From the NCBI GenBank assembly GCA_964242335.1, contig CAXTAY010000003.1, forward strand, positions 62,001 to 126,000: a stretch of 64,000 nt of DNA, in the 5' to 3' direction. The notes below the pieces were generated by a model that saw only the letters and a program-made list of their open reading frames with translations, ran no database searches and was not told where the DNA came from. Positions 8,604 to 17,096 of this stretch are shown piece by piece. The stretch comes from Lichenicoccus sp964242335 (lineage in GTDB: Bacteria > Pseudomonadota > Alphaproteobacteria > Acetobacterales > Acetobacteraceae). Each line of letters begins with the position of its first letter. Position 1 is the first letter of the stretch. The translations under genes and the position numbers were made by a program.

Positions 8604-9458
8604 ATGTCGATCATCGCGCCGTCCGGGACGACACGAACCCAGAAGCCCGCCTCCGGCCTCGACATCGCCCGCGATGCGGAGACGCTGCGTCGCGACGGCG
8701 TCGTCGGGCTCAAGGCAGGTCTCTCGCGCGACTGGGTCGCGCAGCTCAACGAAGACATGATGACCGCGTTCTGGGAAGCGATCCAGCGACCGGGCGGCGC
8801 CATCGGGCGCGGCCCGAGGCGCTGGTACGTCGAGTTGCACCCTGAGGCGTTGAGCGGCTTCGTGGAGCTCGCGACGCATCCCTGGGTGACCGCGATGGCG
8901 ACCGAGATCCTCGGCACCGACTACCAGATCGTCGAGGTGGGGTTCGACACGCCGTTCCAGGGTGCCAGGAATCAGCCCTGGCATCGGGATTTCCCCTCGC
9001 CGCCGGAGAGCTTCAGGGACAGGCGCATCACCTCCCTGGCCTTCAACGTCACCGGCGTCGACGTGACGCCCGACATGGGGCCGTTCGAGGTGGCGCCCGG
9101 CACCCAGTGGGATGACGGACGCAGCTGGAATCACGAGATGTTCCCGCCGGAGTCGAGCTGGGGCCGCTTCGCCGAGAAGGGGGTGCGGAAATATCCGCAG
9201 ATGGGAGACATCTCCTGCCGGTCGGCACTCACCGTGCATCGCGGCACCGCCCATCCGTCGCCGATCGCCCGTCCGGTCCTGGTGCTGGGGTTCGACGCGC
9301 CGGGAGCGGGTCACGCCGCCCTGCACGACATGATGGTGACGCAGCATTACCACGACGCATTGCCGCCGGTGCTGCGCGACCACCTCAATTGCCGCGTCGT
9401 CGAGGCGCTGGTGCCGATCACGCAGAAGCACGACATCGAAGGCCTGGTCATGGGCTGA
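8604..9458 (+). CDS. phytanoyl-CoA dioxygenase (PhyH) family protein
   Basis: A 284-aa cytoplasmic protein resembling Fe(II)/2-oxoglutarate oxygenases of the PhyH family. The metal motif appears as WHRDF (HxD, near residue 130), and a distal VHRGTAHPS (near residue 215) supplies the second His and a possible 2-oxoglutarate-binding Arg. ATG 8604 is chosen for its strong ribosome site (AGGGAGGA); a start at 8562 has none. The next gene begins 50 bases on, so the pair is probably co-transcribed. It likely hydroxylates a small molecule, perhaps tied to the sugar imported by the divergent ABC system. The substrate is unknown. Confidence 0.75.
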   Translation: MSIIAPSGTTRTQKPASGLDIARDAETLRRDGVVGLKAGLSRDWVAQLNEDMMTAFWEAIQRPGGAIGRGPRRWYVELHPEALSGFVELATHPWVTAMATEILGTDYQIVEVGFDTPFQGARNQPWHRDFPSPPESFRDRRITSLAFNVTGVDVTPDMGPFEVAPGTQWDDGRSWNHEMFPPESSWGRFAEKGVRKYPQMGDISCRSALTVHRGTAHPSPIARPVLVLGFDAPGAGHAALHDMMVTQHYHDALPPVLRDHLNCRVVEALVPITQKHDIEGLVMG

Positions 9459-9508
9459 ACGGCACGCCTCTCGCCGCTCTCGGCATGGACGACATCGAGG
9501 AGAACACC

Positions 9509-10570
9509 ATGGCAGCCGGTCGGACGGTCCTGATCGCGGGGGTTCACGGCGTCATCGGCCGTGCCGCCGCACGTCATTTCGCCGCTGCGGCGGACACGAA
9601 GGTCTACGGCCTCTCGCGTCGCAGCGATGCCGGCGTGCTGGGTGTCGAGCCGGTGGCCGTCGACCTGCTGCGGCCCGACGACGTGGGCGACAAGCTCGGC
9701 GGGATCACGGATGTCACGCACATCGTCTTCGGCGCCTACCTGGAGAGGCCGACGGCGGCGGAGAAGAGCGAGATCAACGTGGCGCTGCTCCGCAACCTGC
9801 TCGACGTGGTCGAGCGGAACGCACCGGGGCTTCGGCATGTCACCTTCTACCAGGGCGGCAAGGCGTACGGCGCCGACCTCGGCCCGTTCAAGACGCCGGC
9901 GCGCGAGGACGATCCGCGGCTGATGCCGCCCAATTTCTACTACGATCAGGAGGACCTGATCCGCGCGCGGTGCGCGACCAGCTCATGGAGTTTCACCTGC
10001 CTGCGCCCGGAGGCGGTCTGCGGCTTTGCGCTGGGCAACCCGATGAACCTGACGATGGTCATCGCCATCTACGCCGCTCTGTCCAAGGAGCTCGGCCTGC
10101 CGCTGCGGTTCCCCGGCAGCGAGGCGGCGTATCGCGCGCTGTACCAGGTGACGTCGGCCGACATCCTGGCGCAGGCCGCGGACTGGGCCGGTGGAAGCGA
10201 GGCGGCACGCGGCGAGATCTTCAACATCACCAACGGCGACTATTTCCGCTGGCAGCATCTATGGCCGAAACTGGCTCGTGCGTTCGACATGGAAGTCGCC
10301 GACCCGGTGCCGACGCCGCTCGCGACCTACATGGCCGACAAGGGCGAACTCTGGGCCCGGATCACCGAGAAGTACGATCTGCGCCCCATCCGCTACGAGT
10401 CCCTGGTCTCCTGGCCATTCGGAGACTTCATCTTCAACAGCGGTTTCGACAATATCAGCAGCACGATCAAGGCACGGCGCGCAGGCTTCCAGCCCTGCAT
10501 CGATACCGAGGACATGTTCACGACCTTCTTCGACCAGCTGCGTGCCGAGCGGATCATACCGATGTCCTGA
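9509..10570 (+). CDS. SDR-superfamily reductase of the PRISE (progesterone 5-beta-reductase/iridoid synthase-like) type
   Basis: A 353-aa NAD(P)-dependent enzyme. The Rossmann motif AGVHGVIGRAAARHF opens the protein. YQGGKAYGADLGPF and the NFYYDQEDLI block (NFYYxxED, catalytic Tyr) are hallmarks of the PRISE family, which reduces enones by 1,4-addition. ATG 9509 follows GAGGAG at a good distance; an in-frame ATG at 9485 is less well placed. Bacterial members have broad substrates and the natural one here is not known. It lies between the PhyH-like gene and the SMP-30 lactonase in an apparent operon, so a carbohydrate- or lactone-type substrate is more likely than a steroid. Confidence 0.8.
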   Translation: MAAGRTVLIAGVHGVIGRAAARHFAAAADTKVYGLSRRSDAGVLGVEPVAVDLLRPDDVGDKLGGITDVTHIVFGAYLERPTAAEKSEINVALLRNLLDVVERNAPGLRHVTFYQGGKAYGADLGPFKTPAREDDPRLMPPNFYYDQEDLIRARCATSSWSFTCLRPEAVCGFALGNPMNLTMVIAIYAALSKELGLPLRFPGSEAAYRALYQVTSADILAQAADWAGGSEAARGEIFNITNGDYFRWQHLWPKLARAFDMEVADPVPTPLATYMADKGELWARITEKYDLRPIRYESLVSWPFGDFIFNSGFDNISSTIKARRAGFQPCIDTEDMFTTFFDQLRAERIIPMS

Positions 10571-10646
10571 CCAGGGTCGGCGAGCGCGCCTGATCCGACG
10601 GAGCCTGTCCTCGTAACGCACGGCGAAGAAAGCAGGGGTTGATGAC

Positions 10647-11645
10647 ATGAGCTGGACCGCCCTCAATGCCGGTGATCCGCCGTTCGGCCGCTATTCTCCA
10701 CTTCCGCTCGGCGACCTTCCCGGCACCCGATATCCGAACGCTTCCGTCGAGGTGCTCGACAAGCGTTTTACCGCCAAGCAGGGAAACGCCTCGATCCAGC
10801 GTCTCGCCACCGGGTTCGGCTGGGCGGAGGGACCAGCCTATTTCGCCGATGGCGGCTACCTGTTGTGGAGCGACATCCCGAACAGCCGGATCATGCGCTG
10901 GCTCGAGGATGACGGCCACGTCAGCGTGTTCCGCGCGAACAGCCACCATGCCAACGGCAACACCCGGGACCGCCAGGGGCGCCTGCTGACCTGCGAGCAT
11001 GATCTGCGCCGGGTGACACGCACCGAGCGCGACGGCAGCATCACCGTTCTCATGGACAGCTACGAGGGCAAGCGCCTGAACGCGCCGAACGACATCATCG
11101 TCGCCTCGGATGGATCGATCTGGTTCACCGATCCCGGATACGGCATCGACGGTCCCTACGAAGGTCACGCGGCGGACGCGGAACTCGCCCGCCATGTCTA
11201 TCGTCTCGATCCGCGGACCAGCGATGCGACGATCGTGGCGGACGACTTCACCCGCCCCAACGGCCTCGCGCTGTCTCCGGACGAGCGCCGGCTCTATGTC
11301 GTCGATAGTGGCATCACCCACGGCGGACCATCGCATATCCGGGCGTTCGACGTCGAAGATGGCCGCCTGCGCAACGGGCGGGTGTTCGCAGACGATTTCG
11401 CTCCCGGCTTCACCGACGGGCTTCGCTGCGACATCCAGGGCAACGTGTGGTGCAGCATGGGCTGGGCCGATCCGAACGAGGATGGCGTGCGATGCTATGC
11501 ACCGGACGGGGACCTCATCGGCAAGGTCCATCTTCCGGAGACATGTGCCAATCTCTGCTTCGGGGGGAAGAAAAACCACCGGCTCTTCATGACCGCAAGC
11601 ACGTCGTTGTATGCGCTGTACCTGAATACATCGGGGGCGGCATAG
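10647..11645 (+). CDS. SMP-30/gluconolactonase family lactonase
   Basis: A 332-aa six-bladed beta-propeller hydrolase, probably cytoplasmic because no signal peptide is visible. Metal and active-site landmarks are present: WAEGPAYFADGG (acidic ligand, near residue 56), LNAPNDIIVASDGSIWFTDP (Asn ligand, near 146) and RPNGLALSPDERRLYVVDSG (Asn and Asp, near 205). These enzymes open aldonolactones to sugar acids using a divalent metal. It is the last gene of the plus-strand unit starting at 8604, opposite the sugar importer. That suggests an oxidative route, sugar to lactone to acid, although no sugar dehydrogenase of the usual kind is present. Confidence 0.88.
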   Translation: MSWTALNAGDPPFGRYSPLPLGDLPGTRYPNASVEVLDKRFTAKQGNASIQRLATGFGWAEGPAYFADGGYLLWSDIPNSRIMRWLEDDGHVSVFRANSHHANGNTRDRQGRLLTCEHDLRRVTRTERDGSITVLMDSYEGKRLNAPNDIIVASDGSIWFTDPGYGIDGPYEGHAADAELARHVYRLDPRTSDATIVADDFTRPNGLALSPDERRLYVVDSGITHGGPSHIRAFDVEDGRLRNGRVFADDFAPGFTDGLRCDIQGNVWCSMGWADPNEDGVRCYAPDGDLIGKVHLPETCANLCFGGKKNHRLFMTASTSLYALYLNTSGAA

Positions 11646-11757
11646 CGACGGTGCGGTGAAACGGATCTCGCCGACGGGAAGATCCGCCGCGCTCGCGGAG
11701 CTCCCGCCGGTCGTGCAGGAACTCAGGTCCGGTGAGGCGTCTTCCGGTCGGTCGGGT

Positions 11758-12945
11758 TCATGGCGAACCTCGCCCAGTCCGGGTCGGCAGCGCGATGCCG
11801 ACCAGATCGTCGAGACGCAGCTCGAGCCCCCAACCATAGTGCATATGCCCGGTGCCGAGGGTGTTGCCCAGCGCGATGGCGATCTGGTTGTCGCCCTTCC
11901 TGAGCGGAAGCGCGAACGAACCGTTCTCCAGGGACAGGCGACCGTCCGGCACCATCCGTGCCGAGGCCGGGTAATACAGGTTGTCCTTCGAGAACACCGG
12001 CCTGCCGTTCACGTACACCCGGGCCTCGTGCAGGAAGCCGAAGCAGACATGCTTGGTCTGGACCCGGTCCGATCTGATGGTCGTCCGCAACCAGGCGATC
12101 GCCATCGTCGCCTTGTCGGTCGGAGATCCGTAGAGCCGGCTGAGGTTGACCAGGCCGTGCCGCTCCACCGCGATCTTCCTCCACATCGCCTCATCCGCCG
12201 GCATCGTTATCGAGGCGGGCAAGATGCCGCCGGGCAGGCCCTGAGGCGGCGAGACTTCCCAGCTGCGGAGCAGTCTGTGATCGCGAGCGGTTGGATCGGC
12301 CGACGGCACCGGCGGAAGGCCGGACGTCTCTCCCGCGGTGACCTTGAGGTTGGCGAACTCCGCCGGCCCGGCGAGCTCGAGACCGCCCTTGAGCGCGTCA
12401 CCCTCCAGCCGTCCGACCACGAGCGTCGGCGATGTCGCGCCGTTGATGTAGACGTTCATCCGTCGCCCGGACACCACGAGCCTGACGTGGTTCCAGTGGC
12501 CCACCGAGAGGGGAGCGGACGCCTGATATTCGGGATACATCTCCCACGGCCAGACACCGTGCACCCTCGGCACGTACTGGACACAGTCGTTCGCCGCCGG
12601 ACAATCCGTATCCGGCCTGAGGTAGAAGATCTCCGCCGTATCCGCATCGGCGCGGCGGAACCGGATCGCCGCAAAACTATCGTCGAGCAGCTTCGTGTCG
12701 TACTCGATGGTCCCGTCGGCGAACGTCAGAGCCCTCGCGACCGCGCTGCCGTCTCCCACCTTCAGACGGCCGAGTGGGAAACCCTCGGTCGGGATGAACT
12801 CGACCTTGCCGCTGGTCTGCCATCGCTCGGGCGTGAGGGGTATCGACATAGACAGGGCAGCGGGCGCAGCCTGAGCACCTGACATCGGGCAGCCGATGAG
12901 AACGAACCCGCCGAGGCTCGACATGACCAGTCTCGCCAGGTTCAT
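11758..12945 (-). CDS. exported two-domain protein: LamG/DUF1080-like beta-sandwich plus galactose-binding-like domain
   Basis: A 395-aa protein with a signal or lipoprotein-like N-terminus (MNLARLVMSSLGGFVLIGCP; a Cys at residue 19 could be a lipobox Cys, but the context is not ideal). Residues 30-200 look like a concanavalin-type sandwich, with FADGTIEYDTKLLDDSFAAI and GHWNHVRLVVSGRRMNVYIN typical of LamG/DUF1080 folds. Residues 225-390 resemble the jelly-roll sugar-binding domain of GH2-type enzymes (ARVYVNGRPVFSKDN, LPLRKGDNQIAIALGN). No catalytic domain is seen. It probably binds glycans in the periplasm or outside. It converges on the lactonase gene. Confidence 0.6.
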   Translation of the reverse strand: MNLARLVMSSLGGFVLIGCPMSGAQAAPAALSMSIPLTPERWQTSGKVEFIPTEGFPLGRLKVGDGSAVARALTFADGTIEYDTKLLDDSFAAIRFRRADADTAEIFYLRPDTDCPAANDCVQYVPRVHGVWPWEMYPEYQASAPLSVGHWNHVRLVVSGRRMNVYINGATSPTLVVGRLEGDALKGGLELAGPAEFANLKVTAGETSGLPPVPSADPTARDHRLLRSWEVSPPQGLPGGILPASITMPADEAMWRKIAVERHGLVNLSRLYGSPTDKATMAIAWLRTTIRSDRVQTKHVCFGFLHEARVYVNGRPVFSKDNLYYPASARMVPDGRLSLENGSFALPLRKGDNQIAIALGNTLGTGHMHYGWGLELRLDDLVGIALPTRTGRGSP

Positions 12946-13169
12946 GGACAGCGTGGCTTTCGGCAGGGGGTTCGGATCGTTCTCGGTCTGGCACCTGCGT
13001 AGTGACGAGCCTGCCGGACATCACGTTAATTCGTCTCAACGTTCGGGTGCCGCGGCCGTGGCGATCGGACGCCGGTAACCCGCTGGTCCCGCAGGTCGGT
13101 GATCGAAAGATGGCATGGCGGCCCCCGGCCAAGGTCGATGCCGGCTCGTCCGAGCTCGCTACGAGCCGG

Positions 13170-15542
13170 TCAGGCGGTAGCTTCGAGGGCGGACCACGCG
13201 ATCCGGTCGGAAGTGGAGGCGGCCCGCTCGGAACTGGGCAGGATGACGGGCTGCTCCGGTGGTTGGGCGAGCAGTGTCGGCAACGCCTCCGGGTGGTCTT
13301 CGAGATCAGGCACGAACTTCATGATGGCCTCGGTGCCTGCGCTCGCGCCGAGCAGGGCCGCCCCGAGTGCTGCCTCGTCGACCGGCCGGGCGAAGAGATA
13401 GCCTTGCAGCTCGTCGATCCCGGCCGCGACGAGGAAGTCGCGCTGCGCCACGGTCTCTACGCCCTCTGCGGTCACCTGGAGCTTCATGGCGTGGCCGAGC
13501 TGGATGATCGCATGAACGATCGCGGCGGACTCGACGCACTGGTCCATGCTCGCCACGAAGGTCTGGTCGATCTTCACGCGATCGACGGCGAAGCGGCGGA
13601 GGTGGTGCAGCGACGAGTAGCCGGTGCCGAAGTCGTCGAGCGCGATGCACAGGCCAGCGGTCCGCAAGGCCAGGAGGCTCGCTGTCGTCGGACTGAGCTC
13701 GTCGAGCAGGGCGCTCTCGGTCACTTCCAGCTCCAGGCGGCCCGCCTCGACCGGGGAGTGCCGCAGCATCTCCAGGACCTCGACCACGAATTCCGGCTGG
13801 CGAAGCTGCACGGGTGAGACGTTGACCGCGACGCTGAGCTGGGGCCACCGCGCGGCGAACGCGATGGCCTCGCGGATCACCCAGGCGCCGAGTGGCACGA
13901 TCAGTCCGCTCTCTTCCGCCACCGAGATGAAGCGGCCGGGCAGGATCGATCCTCTGCGGGGGTGGCGCCAGCGCACGAGGGCCTCGACGCCCCGCGTCTG
14001 GCCGTCCCGGCCGACCTTGAGCTGGTAGTGCAGCGACAGCTCGTCGGTGCCATTGAGCGCGGCCCGGAGGTCGCTCTCGAGTTCGGCACGGTCCTGACAG
14101 ATGCGGTCGAGTTCCTCGCTGAAGATCCGGTGGCAATCGCGACCGGCGGCCTTCGCGGCATACAGCGCGATGTCCGCCTTGCGCATGACCTCGCTGGCCT
14201 CCGCATGACCGGTGCCGGTCAGAGCGACGCCGATGCTGGCGCTGACATGGGCAGGACGGCGCGCGAGATTGAACGGTGCCTTGGCCGCATCCGCTATGGC
14301 GCCGCAGAGAGCCTGGATCTGCTCCGGACCGGGTTCCCCCGGAACCAGCACCGCGAACTCGTCGCCGCCGAAGCGCGCGACGAGCGCCTCGGCACCCCGC
14401 GCGATCGCCGACAGACGGCTGCTGAAGGCGCGCAGGAGCTCGTCTCCGGCTTGATGACCCAGCGTGTCGTTGACCTGCTTGAAACGGTCGAGATCCACGA
14501 AGAGAACGGCGCATGCCGACCCGCCCTGCAGGCACGAGGCGAGGCGGCGCTGGAACAGCTCCCGGTTGACCAGGGAGGTGAGGGCGTCGTGGGTCGCGGC
14601 GTGCTCGACCGTCGCCTTCATCCGCCTGAGCCGCTGCGCGGTCCGGGCCTTCTCGCCCAGGGCGTTGTTCGCCGGCACGGCGACCAGGAACAGCGATACG
14701 AGGTACGGCTGCAGCATGTCGGCACGCAGGAACCGCCCGCTGGGCGACAGCCGCACGATCGGCCCATATCCATGAGCGGTCAGCGACGAGGCGATGATGG
14801 AGACCAGGAGTACCGAAGCCAGGACCCACTGTGCTCCGGCGCGAAAGGCGATGGCGACGAGCAGCGGGTAGATCAGCAGGAACAGGGGTGACCGGGAATA
14901 GGAGAAGCTCACGACCGTCAGGGCGACCGTCAGGACGAGGAGCGTCCAGCGCTCGACGGCGCCAGCATCGCTCGAGCTCCTGGTTCCGAGGCTCTTGACG
15001 ATCAGCAGGATCGCCGGGGTCGCCAGAAGCAGGCCGAGACCGTCGCAGAGCGTCCACTGCAGCCAGTCATTGATGATGCTCCCGTTGACGGGCAGCCCCG
15101 GATGAACGATGTCGCCCATGATCGCCTCGGTGCCGGCCGACACGAAGGCGATGCCCGCGAAAATCGTCAGACGCCTGAAGCGCGTGAGGTCGATATCGGC
15201 GCCGCAGAGCGACCGCCCGAGGAAGGCCGTGAGATAGCTGACGCCCACGTTCAGCGAGGAGTACAGGAGGTTCTCCACGGGCGTGTAGGCGATCACCCGG
15301 TTCAGCGCCAGGTTCATGCCGAAGCAGGCCACCGTCGTGGGAACCGACAGGCTTCGCGGCAGCGTAAGGATCGCGACCACGATCGCCGCATTGGCCGGCC
15401 AGAACGACACGTTCCTGATGGCGTCCTCGCACAGCAGGCGCATGACGAGGACCAGGGCACCGAACACGCCCACCAGCACGGCTGCGACACCCATGCCCCG
15501 AGCAGGTTCAGCCGTGCGGTAAAGATGCCAACGGCGGTGCAT
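13170..15542 (-). CDS. MASE1-GGDEF-EAL c-di-GMP signalling protein
   Basis: A 790-aa inner-membrane protein. Residues 15-295 hold about eight helices with the MASE1-like segment SFWPANAAIVVAILTLPRS. A GGDEF domain follows (about 310-475, RFGGDEFAVL intact near 392), then an EAL domain (about 495-760) with EALVRWRH, ELEVTESALL, LDDFGTGYSSLHHL and VKIDQTFV. All the landmarks of an active phosphodiesterase are present. The diguanylate cyclase signature is also intact, but there is no RxxD inhibitory site five residues upstream (that position reads GAEA). The protein could make or break c-di-GMP. It is monocistronic. Confidence 0.93.
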   Translation of the reverse strand: MHRRWHLYRTAEPARGMGVAAVLVGVFGALVLVMRLLCEDAIRNVSFWPANAAIVVAILTLPRSLSVPTTVACFGMNLALNRVIAYTPVENLLYSSLNVGVSYLTAFLGRSLCGADIDLTRFRRLTIFAGIAFVSAGTEAIMGDIVHPGLPVNGSIINDWLQWTLCDGLGLLLATPAILLIVKSLGTRSSSDAGAVERWTLLVLTVALTVVSFSYSRSPLFLLIYPLLVAIAFRAGAQWVLASVLLVSIIASSLTAHGYGPIVRLSPSGRFLRADMLQPYLVSLFLVAVPANNALGEKARTAQRLRRMKATVEHAATHDALTSLVNRELFQRRLASCLQGGSACAVLFVDLDRFKQVNDTLGHQAGDELLRAFSSRLSAIARGAEALVARFGGDEFAVLVPGEPGPEQIQALCGAIADAAKAPFNLARRPAHVSASIGVALTGTGHAEASEVMRKADIALYAAKAAGRDCHRIFSEELDRICQDRAELESDLRAALNGTDELSLHYQLKVGRDGQTRGVEALVRWRHPRRGSILPGRFISVAEESGLIVPLGAWVIREAIAFAARWPQLSVAVNVSPVQLRQPEFVVEVLEMLRHSPVEAGRLELEVTESALLDELSPTTASLLALRTAGLCIALDDFGTGYSSLHHLRRFAVDRVKIDQTFVASMDQCVESAAIVHAIIQLGHAMKLQVTAEGVETVAQRDFLVAAGIDELQGYLFARPVDEAALGAALLGASAGTEAIMKFVPDLEDHPEALPTLLAQPPEQPVILPSSERAASTSDRIAWSALEATA

Positions 15543-15773
15543 TCTGCCTCGGGCTGATCGGGTGAACCGTCAACATCGCCGATCCTGGTTTCGATTAGGT
15601 AAATGCACGTCGCGCGAGCCGGCGGCTTGCCTGCACGCGACGCCCGGGTTTGGATGCTGATCGGCCGAGCGCCCGCCGTCCCGACGCCGACGCTCGAGAC
15701 AGTGCGTTCGAACAACCGACCGAAGAGCCGGCGCAAGAACCGTCTCGAGGATAGGGCAGGGGAGGATCTCGGC

Positions 15774-17096
15774 ATGTCGATCATCGCGGCAGGAGCCACC
15801 GCGGCACCCGCCCGCAATCAAACGCTCATGCCGCCGGCGCGATGGCTGATGGTGTGGCTGTGCTTCATGGCGCTTGCCGTCAACTACACCGATCGCGCCA
15901 ACCTGGCGGTGGCGGCGCCCAGCATCAAGCAGGCGCTGCACGTCGACAGCACCACGATGGGGTTCCTGCTCGGCTCGTTCTTCTGGACATACGCCATCAT
16001 GCAGCTTCCGGCCGGCTGGCTGGTCGACCGCTTCGGCGCGCGCCTGATGTTCCCGATCGCGGTGTGCTGGTGGTCGCTGTTCACCGCGCTGACTGCGGTC
16101 GCGAACTCGGCCGCTGCCCTGTTCGGCTTCCGGCTGCTGCTCGGCGCGGGCGAGGCGGGCGGCTACCCATCCTCCGCGCGCGTCGTGGCACGCTGGTTCC
16201 CGCCGCATGAACGCGGCATCGCCTCGTCGATCTTCGATTCCGGGTCGCGGGTCGGCAACCTGGTCGCGATCCCGCTCTGCGCCTGGCTGATCACCTCGTT
16301 CGGCTGGCGCGCGTCGTTCGTCGTGACCGGGTTGCTCGGCTTCGTCTGGACGGCGGCATGGCTCGTGATCTACCGCAAGCCCGAGCGCCATCCCGACGTC
16401 ACGCCGGAGGCATTGCGCGAGATCGAGCAGAGCCGGGCGGCACCGGCGGTCGGCGAGCCGAGGCTGCCCTGGTCGTCGCTGTTCCGCTACCGCACGGTCT
16501 GGGGCATGATGATCGGGTTCTTCTGCCTCAACTTCGTCATCTACTTCTTCATCACCTGGTTTCCGACCTACCTGATGTCGGCGCGGCATTTCTCGCTCAA
16601 GCAGTTCGGCATCCTCGGGCTGATTCCGGGCCTGATCGCGGTGCCGGGCGGCTGGCTCGGCGGCTTCACGTCGGACTGGCTGTATCGCCGCGGCTGGAGC
16701 CTGACGGCGGCGCGCAAGACCTGCCTCGTGGGCGGCATGCTGCTGTCGTCCGTCATCACCTTCGCCGCCATCGTGCCGGAAGCCTGGATGGCGCTGGCGC
16801 TGTTCGGCATCGCCTATGCGTCGCTCGCCTTCACGGCCGCGAGCATCTGGTCACTGCCGGGCGATGTCGCGCCGACGCGGGCTCATGTCGCGTCCATCGG
16901 CGGGATCCAGAACTTCGCCTCCAACCTCGCCGGCGTCGTCACCACGAGCTTCACCGGCGTGATGCTGACCATCACCCACGGCTCGTTCGTCATTCCGCTC
17001 GCCACCGCCGGCCTGCTCTGCCTGCTGGGTGCAGCAAGCTACCTGTTCATCGTCGGTCGGATCGAGCCTCTGCCGGTCGTTCAGCCCGGCCGCTAG
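15774..17096 (+). CDS. MFS transporter, anion:cation symporter (sugar-acid) type
   Basis: A 440-aa permease with 12 predicted helices. The start is ATG 15774, with GGGGAGGA just upstream; the frame is open from 15603 but the extension is not membrane-like. VNYTDRANLAVAAPSIKQAL in helix 1 and the WLVDRFGARLMFP loop match the ACS family (glucarate, galactonate and hexuronate transporters). A sugar acid is therefore the likely substrate. Its stop codon shares the palindrome CTAG (17093-17096) with the stop of the convergent IspDF-like gene. No sugar-acid catabolic gene is directly beside it; the nearest related gene is the SMP-30 lactonase at 10.6 kb. Confidence 0.88.
   Translation: MSIIAAGATAAPARNQTLMPPARWLMVWLCFMALAVNYTDRANLAVAAPSIKQALHVDSTTMGFLLGSFFWTYAIMQLPAGWLVDRFGARLMFPIAVCWWSLFTALTAVANSAAALFGFRLLLGAGEAGGYPSSARVVARWFPPHERGIASSIFDSGSRVGNLVAIPLCAWLITSFGWRASFVVTGLLGFVWTAAWLVIYRKPERHPDVTPEALREIEQSRAAPAVGEPRLPWSSLFRYRTVWGMMIGFFCLNFVIYFFITWFPTYLMSARHFSLKQFGILGLIPGLIAVPGGWLGGFTSDWLYRRGWSLTAARKTCLVGGMLLSSVITFAAIVPEAWMALALFGIAYASLAFTAASIWSLPGDVAPTRAHVASIGGIQNFASNLAGVVTTSFTGVMLTITHGSFVIPLATAGLLCLLGAASYLFIVGRIEPLPVVQPGR

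Noticed and set aside
8604..15788. Shared start sequence ATGTCGATCATCGCG of the PhyH-like and MFS genes (8604 and 15774)
   Set aside because: Only the first five codons match and the proteins are unrelated; probably chance from common codons.
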